Position numbers and translations under genes: made by a program
Source: an uncultured Alphaproteobacteria bacterium
GTDB lineage: Bacteria; Pseudomonadota; Alphaproteobacteria; UBA7879; VGCX01
Assembly (NCBI GenBank): GCA_913061155.1
Contig: CAJXSI010000010.1
Span: 1-41,443 of the forward strand
Reading direction: 5' to 3'
Length of the DNA: 41,443 nt
Notes under the pieces: generated by a model
The model's input: the letters and a program-made list of their open reading frames with translations, nothing else
What the model was told of the DNA's origin: nothing
The model's database searches: none
Shown here: one piece after another, positions 26,555 through 33,720 of the stretch
Position numbering within the stretch: the stretch's first letter is position 1
How the letters are laid out: the number at the start of each line of letters is the position of its first letter

Positions 26555-27096
26555 ATACCCGAAGTCAAAGGTATTTTATGAACCAATGGACCCAATCTAT
26601 TCTCGTAAAGATCTGCCAAAGTTGATAATATTTTGTTTTTAATGGCCTTTGATGGTTCTTCTGCGCCAACTGTTAAATTGATAACAGCCGTATCTTTATC
26701 TTCATAATCCAAAATAATTAAGGCTGGATAAGTATTTAAATTGGGGTGATATTTTCCATCAGGCACAATTTCTTCTTTCCCCTCAAAAGAAATAACTTTT
26801 ACTTTTTCCACAGAAATAATGGGGGATAAGGGCAATCGAATACAGGTTCTGCCCCGCATATGGCCCACTGTTCTTGGGGTTATTTTTCGTCCTTTTCTTT
26901 TAATCAAAGGAACCGTTACTTGAACTTTTTGCAGGCCAACATAATACCCCAATTGGCTTTGTATGATTTCACGTGCAGCCGGGATCAGGTCAGAAATGAC
27001 CCGATCCTCTGCATCATGATCCACACGCAAATATTCTTTCGCCCAATCCAGTGAAATACATTCATCAGATGGGCTGGTTAATAATTTTATTTGCAT
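26545..27096 (-). CDS. Phage head-tail connector (gp6-like / phiE125 gp8 family)
   Basis: 183 residues. The family start (LTSPSDECISLDWAKEYLRV then DHDAEDRVISDLIPAAREII) is clear: these two helices occur in gp6-like connectors that attach beneath the portal. After them come a strand block and a C-terminal helix (KAIKNKILSTLADLYENRLG). It is located right after the capsid gene (11-bp gap), as in HK97-like phages and GTAs. Intact. Confidence 0.88.
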   Translation of the reverse strand: MQIKLLTSPSDECISLDWAKEYLRVDHDAEDRVISDLIPAAREIIQSQLGYYVGLQKVQVTVPLIKRKGRKITPRTVGHMRGRTCIRLPLSPIISVEKVKVISFEGKEEIVPDGKYHPNLNTYPALIILDYEDKDTAVINLTVGAEEPSKAIKNKILSTLADLYENRLGPLVHKIPLTSGICP

Positions 27097-27107
27097 ATGA
27101 TTGCTCC

Positions 27108-28274
27108 CTATTCCGCATCAATTCCAGCTGCATCATCTGCTGCATCTTCTGCATCTGCTGCAAAGTTGATAACCTTTAAAGATTCAAAGTTTACAACATC
27201 TCCTCCAACACGTTTTGACACATAAAATTCAACATACGGTTTTGATGAATAAGGGTCGCGAAGGACACTCATATTCATACGATCCACAATCATGTAAGTG
27301 GCGGAAAAATTTCCAAAAAGAATGGATTTACTTGCTGTACCAGATATTAACCCGGGCATATCATCCGTAAGGACAACTGGATACCCTAAGATTGTTGGGT
27401 TTGCTTCCCCCCCCAAAGCCGGTTGCCACAGGTATTGACCTGTTCCTGGGTCTTTTAATTTCCTTACGTTTGAATGGGCAGAACGTGACATCATCCAGAC
27501 AGCCCCATCCCTGTATTCCGTTTTCAAAGCATTCAACGTATCAATTAAAACTTCGGCGCCATCATCTCCAAATTCACCATCAGATCCTGTTGTAATATGT
27601 TCAAAACTGCCCCAGGCCCAGTCTTCTGATTCACAAGTTGGGTACGATAAAATACCATTTGGTTTATTATCCCCATTTCCGTACAAGAATGCTTTGTTTT
27701 CTTGTTTTGACATATGGTTAGATACGCGACTAACCAACCATTCTTCCACATTGACGGCGGCATCATCCAAAAGTTTTTGTGTTGCCTTGGGGCGGGCATA
27801 CATTTCATGGGCAATAATTTTATGTTTCGTTAGGACGGGTGTTCCCGTTTCGGCACGGTCATCTGTTTCACCTGTCCAGCCAACATCGGGGGCATCCCTA
27901 TCAAGAATAACTTCAACGGATCCTGTTGAAATTTGCATAGCTTTTGCCAATGATCGGATGGACCCCCCTGATTTTAAGTCCAGGCTGATACGTTCTTGAA
28001 CCGTTTCTGGCAGTAAAAATTCCCCTGGTGCGGCCCCAGCCATTAAAGATTTTGCAGAAAAATCACCGCGGCGAATAAAATTTTTAAACTCTTTATCTTT
28101 CATAGATTTCGTTCCTTCATTTTTTCTGTCCATATTTGGTCGATCTGATTTTGCATGGAATGTTTCCATCATTTTTGATTCAATTTCTTGCAATTTTTCC
28201 TCCTGTATTAATTTAAATTTTTCCAAATTCGTGCCTATATTTTCGACAGCAGAATGTATTGATTCGTTGTTCAT
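27108..28274 (-). CDS. Major capsid protein, HK97 fold
   Basis: 388 residues; AGGAGG precedes the ATG at 28274. Residues 1-60 form the charged helical delta/scaffold domain (ENIGTNLEKFKLIQEEKLQE) that the protease removes. The mature shell domain starts around 80 (GAAPGEFLLPETVQERI) and shows the familiar HK97 pattern: VGWTGETDDRAETGTPVL near 131-149 and ENKAFLYGNGDNKPNGIL near 193-210, with ILFGNFSATYMIVDR near 329-343. The last 15 residues are an Ala/Asp-rich tail. Co-transcribed with protease and portal. All expected core elements are present, so particles could still assemble. Confidence 0.95.
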   Translation of the reverse strand: MNNESIHSAVENIGTNLEKFKLIQEEKLQEIESKMMETFHAKSDRPNMDRKNEGTKSMKDKEFKNFIRRGDFSAKSLMAGAAPGEFLLPETVQERISLDLKSGGSIRSLAKAMQISTGSVEVILDRDAPDVGWTGETDDRAETGTPVLTKHKIIAHEMYARPKATQKLLDDAAVNVEEWLVSRVSNHMSKQENKAFLYGNGDNKPNGILSYPTCESEDWAWGSFEHITTGSDGEFGDDGAEVLIDTLNALKTEYRDGAVWMMSRSAHSNVRKLKDPGTGQYLWQPALGGEANPTILGYPVVLTDDMPGLISGTASKSILFGNFSATYMIVDRMNMSVLRDPYSSKPYVEFYVSKRVGGDVVNFESLKVINFAADAEDAADDAAGIDAE

Positions 28275-28310
28275 AGAACCTCCTATTTTTGTTAATTGAC
28301 GATTAAGATT

Positions 28311-28823
28311 TTAGGTAAGAAGTAAGGAATTAAGGCGTGCCAGACTGGATGCCAACAGCGAATCCTTTTTTACTTCTTGGATGGTTGCTTTTGCATTGGC
28401 TGGAAATGTTACCAATGAAATTTCTAAAAGATCTACAGCTACGATCATTCGATGGGTTTTCTGACGGGCTGTTTCTTTGACAATAAAACCAATGGAAAGG
28501 CCATCAATAACGCCTTCTTTTACCAGTTTAAAGGCCTCAAACCCTTTTTGAATATCCAGGAATATTTGTCCTTTAACAAACAAGCCTTTTTGATCTTCTT
28601 TTATTTCCGTCCAACGGCCGATGGGTTGGGTTGGGTCATGTTGCCATAACATTTTGGGGAATTTCCCTTCATTCTCGGCTGCATGTAATGCCTTTTGAAA
28701 GGCCCCTTCGGCGACGCGATCATTCTGATTATCAATTTCATCATACACGCTGGCATAGCCAGAAAATGTTCCTTCATCAGATAGTGATTTTATATTGATT
28801 GTTGCATGTAATTTCTTTTGCAT
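28311..28823 (-). CDS. HK97-family prohead protease
   Basis: 170 residues, normal length. It is a serine protease of the herpesvirus-assemblin fold that trims the capsid delta domain during maturation. The catalytic pair is visible: H62 in MLWQHDPTQPIGRW and S110 in DGLSIGF, with E134 in DLLEISLVTFPAN as a third conserved acidic position. The N-terminal strand block (FSGYASVYDEIDNQNDRV) matches the family. It lies between portal (11-bp gap) and capsid (36-bp gap). Confidence 0.94.
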   Translation of the reverse strand: MQKKLHATINIKSLSDEGTFSGYASVYDEIDNQNDRVAEGAFQKALHAAENEGKFPKMLWQHDPTQPIGRWTEIKEDQKGLFVKGQIFLDIQKGFEAFKLVKEGVIDGLSIGFIVKETARQKTHRMIVAVDLLEISLVTFPANAKATIQEVKKDSLLASSLARLNSLLLT

Positions 28824-28834
28824 AATGTCCCTTC

Positions 28835-30013
28835 CTATTTTATATTTTCTTCAGTGGGCCCATACCCTAAGGCTGCGCGTTTTTCGTTTGTTGTTAGAAA
28901 ATCACTATTTTGAATTTTCGACCATAAAGATTCACGTCGTATGGCCAAAGCAGGAATGGAATCTGAATCATATCGAAATTCAATATCATCCCCATAATAA
29001 GGACAAATCCAGCGATTAATTTCTGCCATAACTTTATCCAATGTTGGTAAAATGGTATCTTCCCAAAGGTGCAGGCGTGCCTCTTTATAATTGGCAAAAG
29101 TTGATTCTCCGGGCACCCCAACCAACATGCCTGGAATACCATAAGCCTGGGCAATTTCACGGGCAGATAAATGCTTGCCATTAACAAAATCCAAATCTTT
29201 TGGATTCAATCCCATTTCACGCCATTCCATATTGCCTTCTAAAACCATCATGCGGCCCGCATTGTCAGATCCTTCATAAGCCAGGCGTAATTCATCTTTA
29301 AGGGTTTGGCGTTCTTGCTCTGTAAGGTGTGTTGATGTATCTGCCCCTGGCTTTATAACAAGGGCCCCGGTTGGGCGGCCCCCATTTTGTAACAAGGCCA
29401 AGTTATGTGATCCAACGGCATTATGTTGATCAATGGCAGAGGCCGCGGCTTCAATGGCACTCATCCCGTACCAATCATTTAAAGGATGAAATGTTTTGAT
29501 ATGCAGAACAGATGATTGGCCATTTTGGCTATCAACATATATTTTACGCTCTTGACCATTTACACGATAAATATAGGCCTCTGGCACGCCGCCCTCTCCT
29601 GGGACAACTTGAACCCTATCTGGGCGCCATAGATAAAGCTCGTCAATTTTATTGTCCCCCACGGCTTCTAAATAACAATTTCCTGACAACAAAATATGCG
29701 AAGCCATTGATTCCAACAAAGAAACCCGTGTGTGCATGGGATTGGGGTTTTTTATTAAATCAAACAAGGGGTGGGTTTTTAATTCTTCGTCCCCTTGATA
29801 AAGTTTCCAGGGTACTGTGGCCAAATTCCGGGCAATTAAATTTACGCACCGATAAACAATAACGTTTTTGTGATATCCTTCTTCTGACAAAAAATCATAT
29901 TGGCGCGGTGTCCAAACGGGGCGCCCTACTTGTTGCCAAGCCAGAATTGATCCCACCCGACTACGTTTTTGTGTTAATTGGTTGATCCACTTTTTTATTC
30001 GATTTTCTTTCAT
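28835..30013 (-). CDS. Phage portal protein, HK97 family
   Basis: 392 residues with AAGGAGAAAAT before the ATG. The portal pattern is clear: YHKNVIVYRCVNLIARNLAT near 47-66, VPWKLYQGD, HPLFDLIKNPNP near 81-92, SGNCYLEAVGD, and the C-terminal crown/stem segment FVNGKHLSAREIAQAYGIPG followed by MLVGVPGESTFANYKEARL. It forms the dodecameric entry ring through which the terminase would pump DNA. Its own leader region (30014-30112) follows a terminator for the inserted upstream gene, so portal probably has its own promoter now. Confidence 0.95.
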   Translation of the reverse strand: MKENRIKKWINQLTQKRSRVGSILAWQQVGRPVWTPRQYDFLSEEGYHKNVIVYRCVNLIARNLATVPWKLYQGDEELKTHPLFDLIKNPNPMHTRVSLLESMASHILLSGNCYLEAVGDNKIDELYLWRPDRVQVVPGEGGVPEAYIYRVNGQERKIYVDSQNGQSSVLHIKTFHPLNDWYGMSAIEAAASAIDQHNAVGSHNLALLQNGGRPTGALVIKPGADTSTHLTEQERQTLKDELRLAYEGSDNAGRMMVLEGNMEWREMGLNPKDLDFVNGKHLSAREIAQAYGIPGMLVGVPGESTFANYKEARLHLWEDTILPTLDKVMAEINRWICPYYGDDIEFRYDSDSIPALAIRRESLWSKIQNSDFLTTNEKRAALGYGPTEENIK

Positions 30014-30112
30014 ATTTTCTCCTTAATGGGCTTGTTGAACGATAAGGTTTTTAAGGTGAGCCAAAAAGCGCGGCCACGAAACAGTCTGTTAATCTTGGGC
30101 CTTGCACAGCCC

Positions 30113-30145
30113 ATAAAAAAAAGCCCTGGGAAAATCCCAAGGCTT
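30113..30145 (-). terminator. Rho-independent terminator after the secreted methyltransferase-like gene
   Basis: A stem AAGCC-x-TGGGA / TCCCA-x-GGCTT (30121-30145) with one mismatch and a three-base loop is followed on the minus strand by eight T. It lies 24 bp after the stop of the 286-residue gene and would separate that gene's transcript from the portal operon. Confidence 0.8.
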
Positions 30146-30168
30146 GTTTGATCGTTATTTATTTTATT

Positions 30169-31029
30169 TTATCCTTCTGCGGCGGCGGCCTTTTTTGGTT
30201 CTGGAATATCTAATTTTATTTTTCTAAATACATCAACAGCATTTAATTCAGAAAAAGCCTCAGGCAAACCTTCGTCCGCTATAAACATGGATGGCTCAGA
30301 TCTTGCAAGGGCCATAGGCTTTCGTCTATCAGCCATGATAATTTCCCCTTTTCTATAGCGATAAAATCCATATTCCTGAACGCTACACAGGGACTTTCTT
30401 TCCGGATATTTAACAATTTTTGATTTCCAGCTATGACAAGTTGTATCCCAAGTTGATTGATCAACATCCATTAAATAAGCGCATCCATCTGGTTTCAAAG
30501 CATCTAAAAACATTTTTTCATACCATATTGATGGCATTATACTATTCATTTTTCCGGCCATGAAAATAACATCATAGGCGTCTGTGTCAACGACATCCAT
30601 GATACTAAAACAAAATTTGGCTTCTTTTTCTCTGTGGATGCCTAAGTCTCTTCTTTTTCTAAGGTAATGTTCCTGTCTTTCAGCCCCCAACATTGTTAAT
30701 TTTGATCCTAATCTGTCACACAATTCTGCAACATGCATACTTTCTGCGTTCATGGCGCCAAGAACAAGGACATCAAAGGCAACACCTGGTAATTTTTCTG
30801 ATAAAAATTCTAATTGTGCCACGGTATCTAAAACAGCCAATCGTCTTTTATCATCAGTTGTCGACGCGGCTGACGCAGCAATAACAGAAATGCGGGAATA
30901 TCCACCAGAAACATTTTTCAAAAGACGGTCAAAAGCCAACCCATCGTCTTCAATATATTCTGCTGCTGCATTACTTTTAGAACAAATAAAAATAAGAAAC
31001 AGAAAATTAAGAATAGTAATTAATTTCAT
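30169..31029 (-). CDS. Secreted Rossmann-fold, methyltransferase-like protein (286 aa)
   Basis: Residues 1-22 (MKLITILNFLFLIFICSKSNA) are a strong signal peptide. The mature part resembles a class I methyltransferase core: strand FDVLVLGAMNAESMHVAELC (85-104, motif I position), second strand SKLTMLGAE, then AYDVIFMAGKMNS (151-163) and LDALKPDGCAYLMDVD (175-190), the usual post-motif KPGG element. The glycine-rich loop is imperfect (GAMNA instead of GxGxG), so SAM binding is uncertain. Export of such a fold is unusual and suggests an effector or a redeployed enzyme. It is inserted between portal and terminase, with its own terminator. No close family recognised. Confidence 0.7.
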   Translation of the reverse strand: MKLITILNFLFLIFICSKSNAAAEYIEDDGLAFDRLLKNVSGGYSRISVIAASAASTTDDKRRLAVLDTVAQLEFLSEKLPGVAFDVLVLGAMNAESMHVAELCDRLGSKLTMLGAERQEHYLRKRRDLGIHREKEAKFCFSIMDVVDTDAYDVIFMAGKMNSIMPSIWYEKMFLDALKPDGCAYLMDVDQSTWDTTCHSWKSKIVKYPERKSLCSVQEYGFYRYRKGEIIMADRRKPMALARSEPSMFIADEGLPEAFSELNAVDVFRKIKLDIPEPKKAAAAEG

Positions 31030-31080
31030 AACACTTCCCTGTATACGATTATTTTTACCATATTTTATTTAAAAAGTATA

Positions 31081-31578
31081 TTATGCCCGCCATATTTTTG
31101 GCTTCATTTTCATAAGAAAAGACTGCCCTAGCATTAATTCTGTCAAAGTCCAGACCAAGGCATCCACACGATCTGGGGATTTATCATGTTTATGCCCGGT
31201 AAAGCGACACATCTGATCTTCTAAAATCGCAAAGTGTTTTACATGCAATACTTTTCCTTGCTCATACAAGGCTGCAATCGGTTCCGCCCTTGCCATTTTT
31301 CCACGTGATGCACGCACAGATTTGTAACTTAAGGTTGAATCAAAAGCCCGCAACGTCTGTTCAACAAGATCCCCCCCTTGATTCACTTCTGCCACAACTC
31401 TGTCCGCTTTATATTTATAATAGGCTTCAATAACAGTTTTCGCCCAATCTGACGGTGTATATTTTCCGCTTAAATCTGCCAATACATACCCTTTATCATC
31501 TTTTCCCAGACCCGCAATGATGATGCCTGTCTCATCGCTTTCTTGTTTATTTGTGACAGCAGGGTCAACGCCAATCAC
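31081..31578 (-). pseudogene. Terminase large subunit, C-terminal nuclease part (split)
   Basis: This 165-residue frame carries the RNase H-like nuclease of the phage/GTA terminase: GVDPAVT (D5), VVAEVNQGGDLVE (E64) and KSPDRVDALVWTL (D136/D139) supply the metal-binding acids. It begins at a GTG (31578). The frame extends upstream only to a stop at 31618-31620, in an FFRRIVIGVDP context that must once have continued into the ATPase half. An eight-codon leader ORF with GGGAGG before it ends in TAG overlapping the GTG, so a separate nuclease polypeptide might still be made. The nuclease residues look intact. Confidence 0.85.
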
Positions 31579-31619
31579 TATACGCCTAAAAAATCTTTGT
31601 CCATTTTGCCTCCCTATTT

Positions 31620-32147
31620 ATTTTTACATTATAAGCGTGATCATCATTCAATACCTTCATGCCCCTGACCATTTTGGCCCCGTGTTTGACACCACCCAAC
31701 CTCGTCGCCCCGCACATGATGCGGGGCCCAGGGCGGCAGTCATCGGACACAATTTTCGTCATTCTGGTGCTTGACACGGGGTCCAGGGCCGTAATCACAG
31801 AATACAACCCGCCTGCCGTTTAGATTATGACTGTATTCCGGATCAAGTCCGGGAAGACAATGAAGAAAGATGTCTTTGCATAGAAATCGTCGCCCTGGTG
31901 CTTGACACCACCCAACCTCTCGTCTCCCCGCACTTGATGCGGGGTCCAGGGCGGTATTCACCGTATACAATTTTCGTCATTCTGAATTTAGTTCAGAATC
32001 CATGTATCTCTGACAGGTAAGGTATCTGTGATGAACACCGCTGTGGATTCCGGATCAAGTCCGGAATGACAAAAATTGTATACGGTGAATACCGCCCTGG
32101 ACCCCGTGTCAAGCACGGGGCGACGAAATAACTTAAATTTACGGTTA
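31620..32147. repeat. Composite palindromic repeat insertion splitting the terminase
   Basis: About 0.5 kb of non-coding repeats lies between the two terminase halves. At least six palindromes of 19-21 bp have 7-8 bp arms and mostly TCAAG/CTTGA-like 5-nt loops: 31708-31726, 31836-31854, 31926-31944, 31979-31999, 32047-32067 and 32102-32120. Two types alternate, CCCCGYR-type and TTCCGGA/TTCTGAA-type. An 85-87 bp direct repeat starts near 31682 and 31898. The style matches REP/BIME-like intergenic palindromes of alphaproteobacteria. The exact borders are inferred from where terminase similarity stops. Confidence 0.85.
31943..32103. repeat. 40-bp inverted repeat with 81-bp spacer
   Basis: Bases 31943-31982 are the reverse complement of 32064-32103 with a single mismatch (TTTTCG against TTTTTG). 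The spacer holds the ATTCTGAA/TTCAGAAT and ATTCCGGA/TCCGGAAT palindromes, and a CCCC/GGGG palindrome flanks each outer end. The whole forms a nested symmetrical structure able to fold into a long hairpin as RNA or a cruciform as DNA. Confidence 0.9.
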
Positions 32148-32918
32148 AACATACTTAATCATATCCCGGCACCACAAAGTTTCTTGGTTTTCAGATAAAA
32201 CTTCTGCATGAATTTCCTGGGCGCCCAATCGGGTTCCTTCATACTTTTTTAACAAGTACTGAATATATGATTTTGATAAATTTTCTTTATTGTCATAAGT
32301 GGACCCCCTTGTTACATAAGTGCCTGCTTCCTTCATAAGGTTTTGGATAATTTCAACAGGTCTTGGGGTTGTTGTAACAATAACTTTTGGGTAATCCCCC
32401 AGTCTTAGGCAAAACATTAATTGATCCCAAACAGATTGAACATTTGGAAATTTGGCCAGTTCATCCACCCAGGCCCCATCAAATTGTGGGCCCCGCAGTT
32501 TTTCATATGCTTCGGCTGTATAACCTGTTGCTTTTGCCCCATTGGGCCAAATCAACAACATTTGGCTTTTTTTAAACACGGGGCGATTTTCGGGAAGGCC
32601 TGTATTTAAAAGACCACTTTCCCCTTCGATCATAACTTGGCGAACCTCTTTTTCTGTTTCGCCTATTAAGGCAATTCTTTTTGCCCGTCCTGACAAAACC
32701 CAATCGTGAATTGTTTCGGCCCCTGTTCGGGTTTTTCCAAATCCTCTGCCTGCCAAGATCAACCAAGTTGTCCAGTTTCCATCAGGTTCTAACTGTTCTG
32801 GTCGGGCAGTCTGTTTCCAGTCAGATTGTTGGGCATTTGTATTTTTGCGAAGAAATGTTTTATTTATAATACGCTTTATCACATTTCGGTGACGCCATGA
32901 AAAATAATTATTCAACAT
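32145..32918 (-). pseudogene. Terminase large subunit, N-terminal ATPase part (split)
   Basis: 257 residues from the ATG at 32918. The packaging-motor ATPase is complete: Walker A GRGFGKT (57-63, after GNWTTWLILA), Walker B FDGAWVDE (146-153) with catalytic E153, and a coupling motif VIVTTTP near 181. The family continuation would be WxR, then about 15 residues, then RIVxxVDP, but here the frame stops three codons after MIKY at the edge of the palindromic insertion. It resembles GTA gp2/HK97-type terminases. Without the nuclease domain it could hydrolyse ATP but not cut DNA, unless the separate C-terminal half complements it. Confidence 0.88.
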
Positions 32919-33092
32919 AATAAACTAATGAAATAAAAAATTAAAAGGTTTAAGAGAAGGTAAAAAGTATTCTGTGACGCACACTTTTCGATTGTCTATT
33001 TGTTACCAAATATAATAATTTATATCAAGAAAAAAGAAAAAACGTTTCCCTTAAATTTTTAAAAAAGATAAGAACAGATTGTTTTAAGTGAA

Positions 33093-33644
33093 TTAATTTG
33101 AAAGGGAAAAACCGCCTGCTGCTAAATTAAGAACAGACTGCGCATCTTTAATTCGTAAAGATAAAACTTTACGGATCCAATTTTTAAGTTTTTGGTCGGG
33201 TGTCTTTAAATTTTCCCGAATCATAGTTTTCATTTTATCACGACTATTAAAAAACTCAGGTTGAATAACAACATCCTTGGCAGAATCTATGTCCATAGCA
33301 GAATCCATCTCAGAAATTTTTCTGGCCATTTCTAATGTTCTAATAATAACAGTCCGTGTCTTGGGGCTTAATTTATTAAAATATTCGAAATATTCTTGAA
33401 TTTCTTTGTCTGCGTTATCACCGCGTTCAGAAAATTTTTGTTCTCCAGAAACCCAACATTTTTCATAATGGGATGGATCACATGCAACCAGACACCCCAG
33501 CAACGTGGAAAGCTTTGCCCCACATTGTTTACCCGAACATTTAAAGGCACAGTTCATATTATTGGTAAGCTTGGCCAAAGACTGGCCAGGCATCATAAGA
33601 TATCCTATGATTAAAAATAATGGTAAAAAGTGTCTTCTTTTCAA
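33093..33644 (-). CDS. Secreted cysteine-rich hypothetical protein (183 aa)
   Basis: It starts with TTG at 33644 behind AGGGAG at good spacing; no in-frame ATG is better placed. Residues 1-24 form a signal peptide (FLPLFLIIGYLMMPGQSLAK). The mature N-terminus has six cysteines in 32 residues: C32, C36, C41, C51, C55 and C63, spaced 3-4-9-3-7, likely paired as disulfides. The remaining 110 residues are helical and charged (FEYFNKLSPKTRTVIIRTLE). No family recognised. It lies between the prophage terminase and the CPA2 antiporter on the same strand, and may belong to either neighbourhood or stand alone. Confidence 0.7.
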   Translation of the reverse strand: MKRRHFLPLFLIIGYLMMPGQSLAKLTNNMNCAFKCSGKQCGAKLSTLLGCLVACDPSHYEKCWVSGEQKFSERGDNADKEIQEYFEYFNKLSPKTRTVIIRTLEMARKISEMDSAMDIDSAKDVVIQPEFFNSRDKMKTMIRENLKTPDQKLKNWIRKVLSLRIKDAQSVLNLAAGGFSLSN

Positions 33645-33720
33645 TTTATATGCTCCCTAGTCATAAGAATACGGATTGCACCGAAAAACGTCAAGATAAT
33701 GTTAATAAAAAAAGAAATTA

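Larger units (their letters stand above)
19972..32918 (-). mobile_element. Decayed HK97-type prophage or gene-transfer-agent-like cluster
   Basis: A minus-strand block in canonical order: terminase large subunit, portal, prohead protease, capsid, gp6-like connector, head-tail adaptor, DUF3168, tail or virion proteins, holin, lysozyme. The terminase is disrupted, and no tape measure, small terminase, integrase, repressor or replication gene is present. Two plus-strand genes and one secreted methyltransferase-like gene interrupt it. Both flanks are host-type genes and I saw no att-like direct repeat. The terminase and connector sequences resemble GTA gp2/gp6/gp8 types, so descent from either a lambdoid-type phage or a GTA is possible. 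Confidence 0.85.

Noticed and set aside
31586-31970. Minus-strand ORFs of 73 and 76 codons within the palindromic cluster
   Set aside because: They are translations of the repeats themselves (the same TALDP motif recurs in both) and lack start signals. Only the final codons of the first matter, as possible old terminase linker.
19972-32918. Calling the cluster an active gene transfer agent
   Set aside because: The split terminase and absence of tape measure and hub genes make packaging and delivery unlikely; head-gene similarity alone does not separate GTA from prophage.
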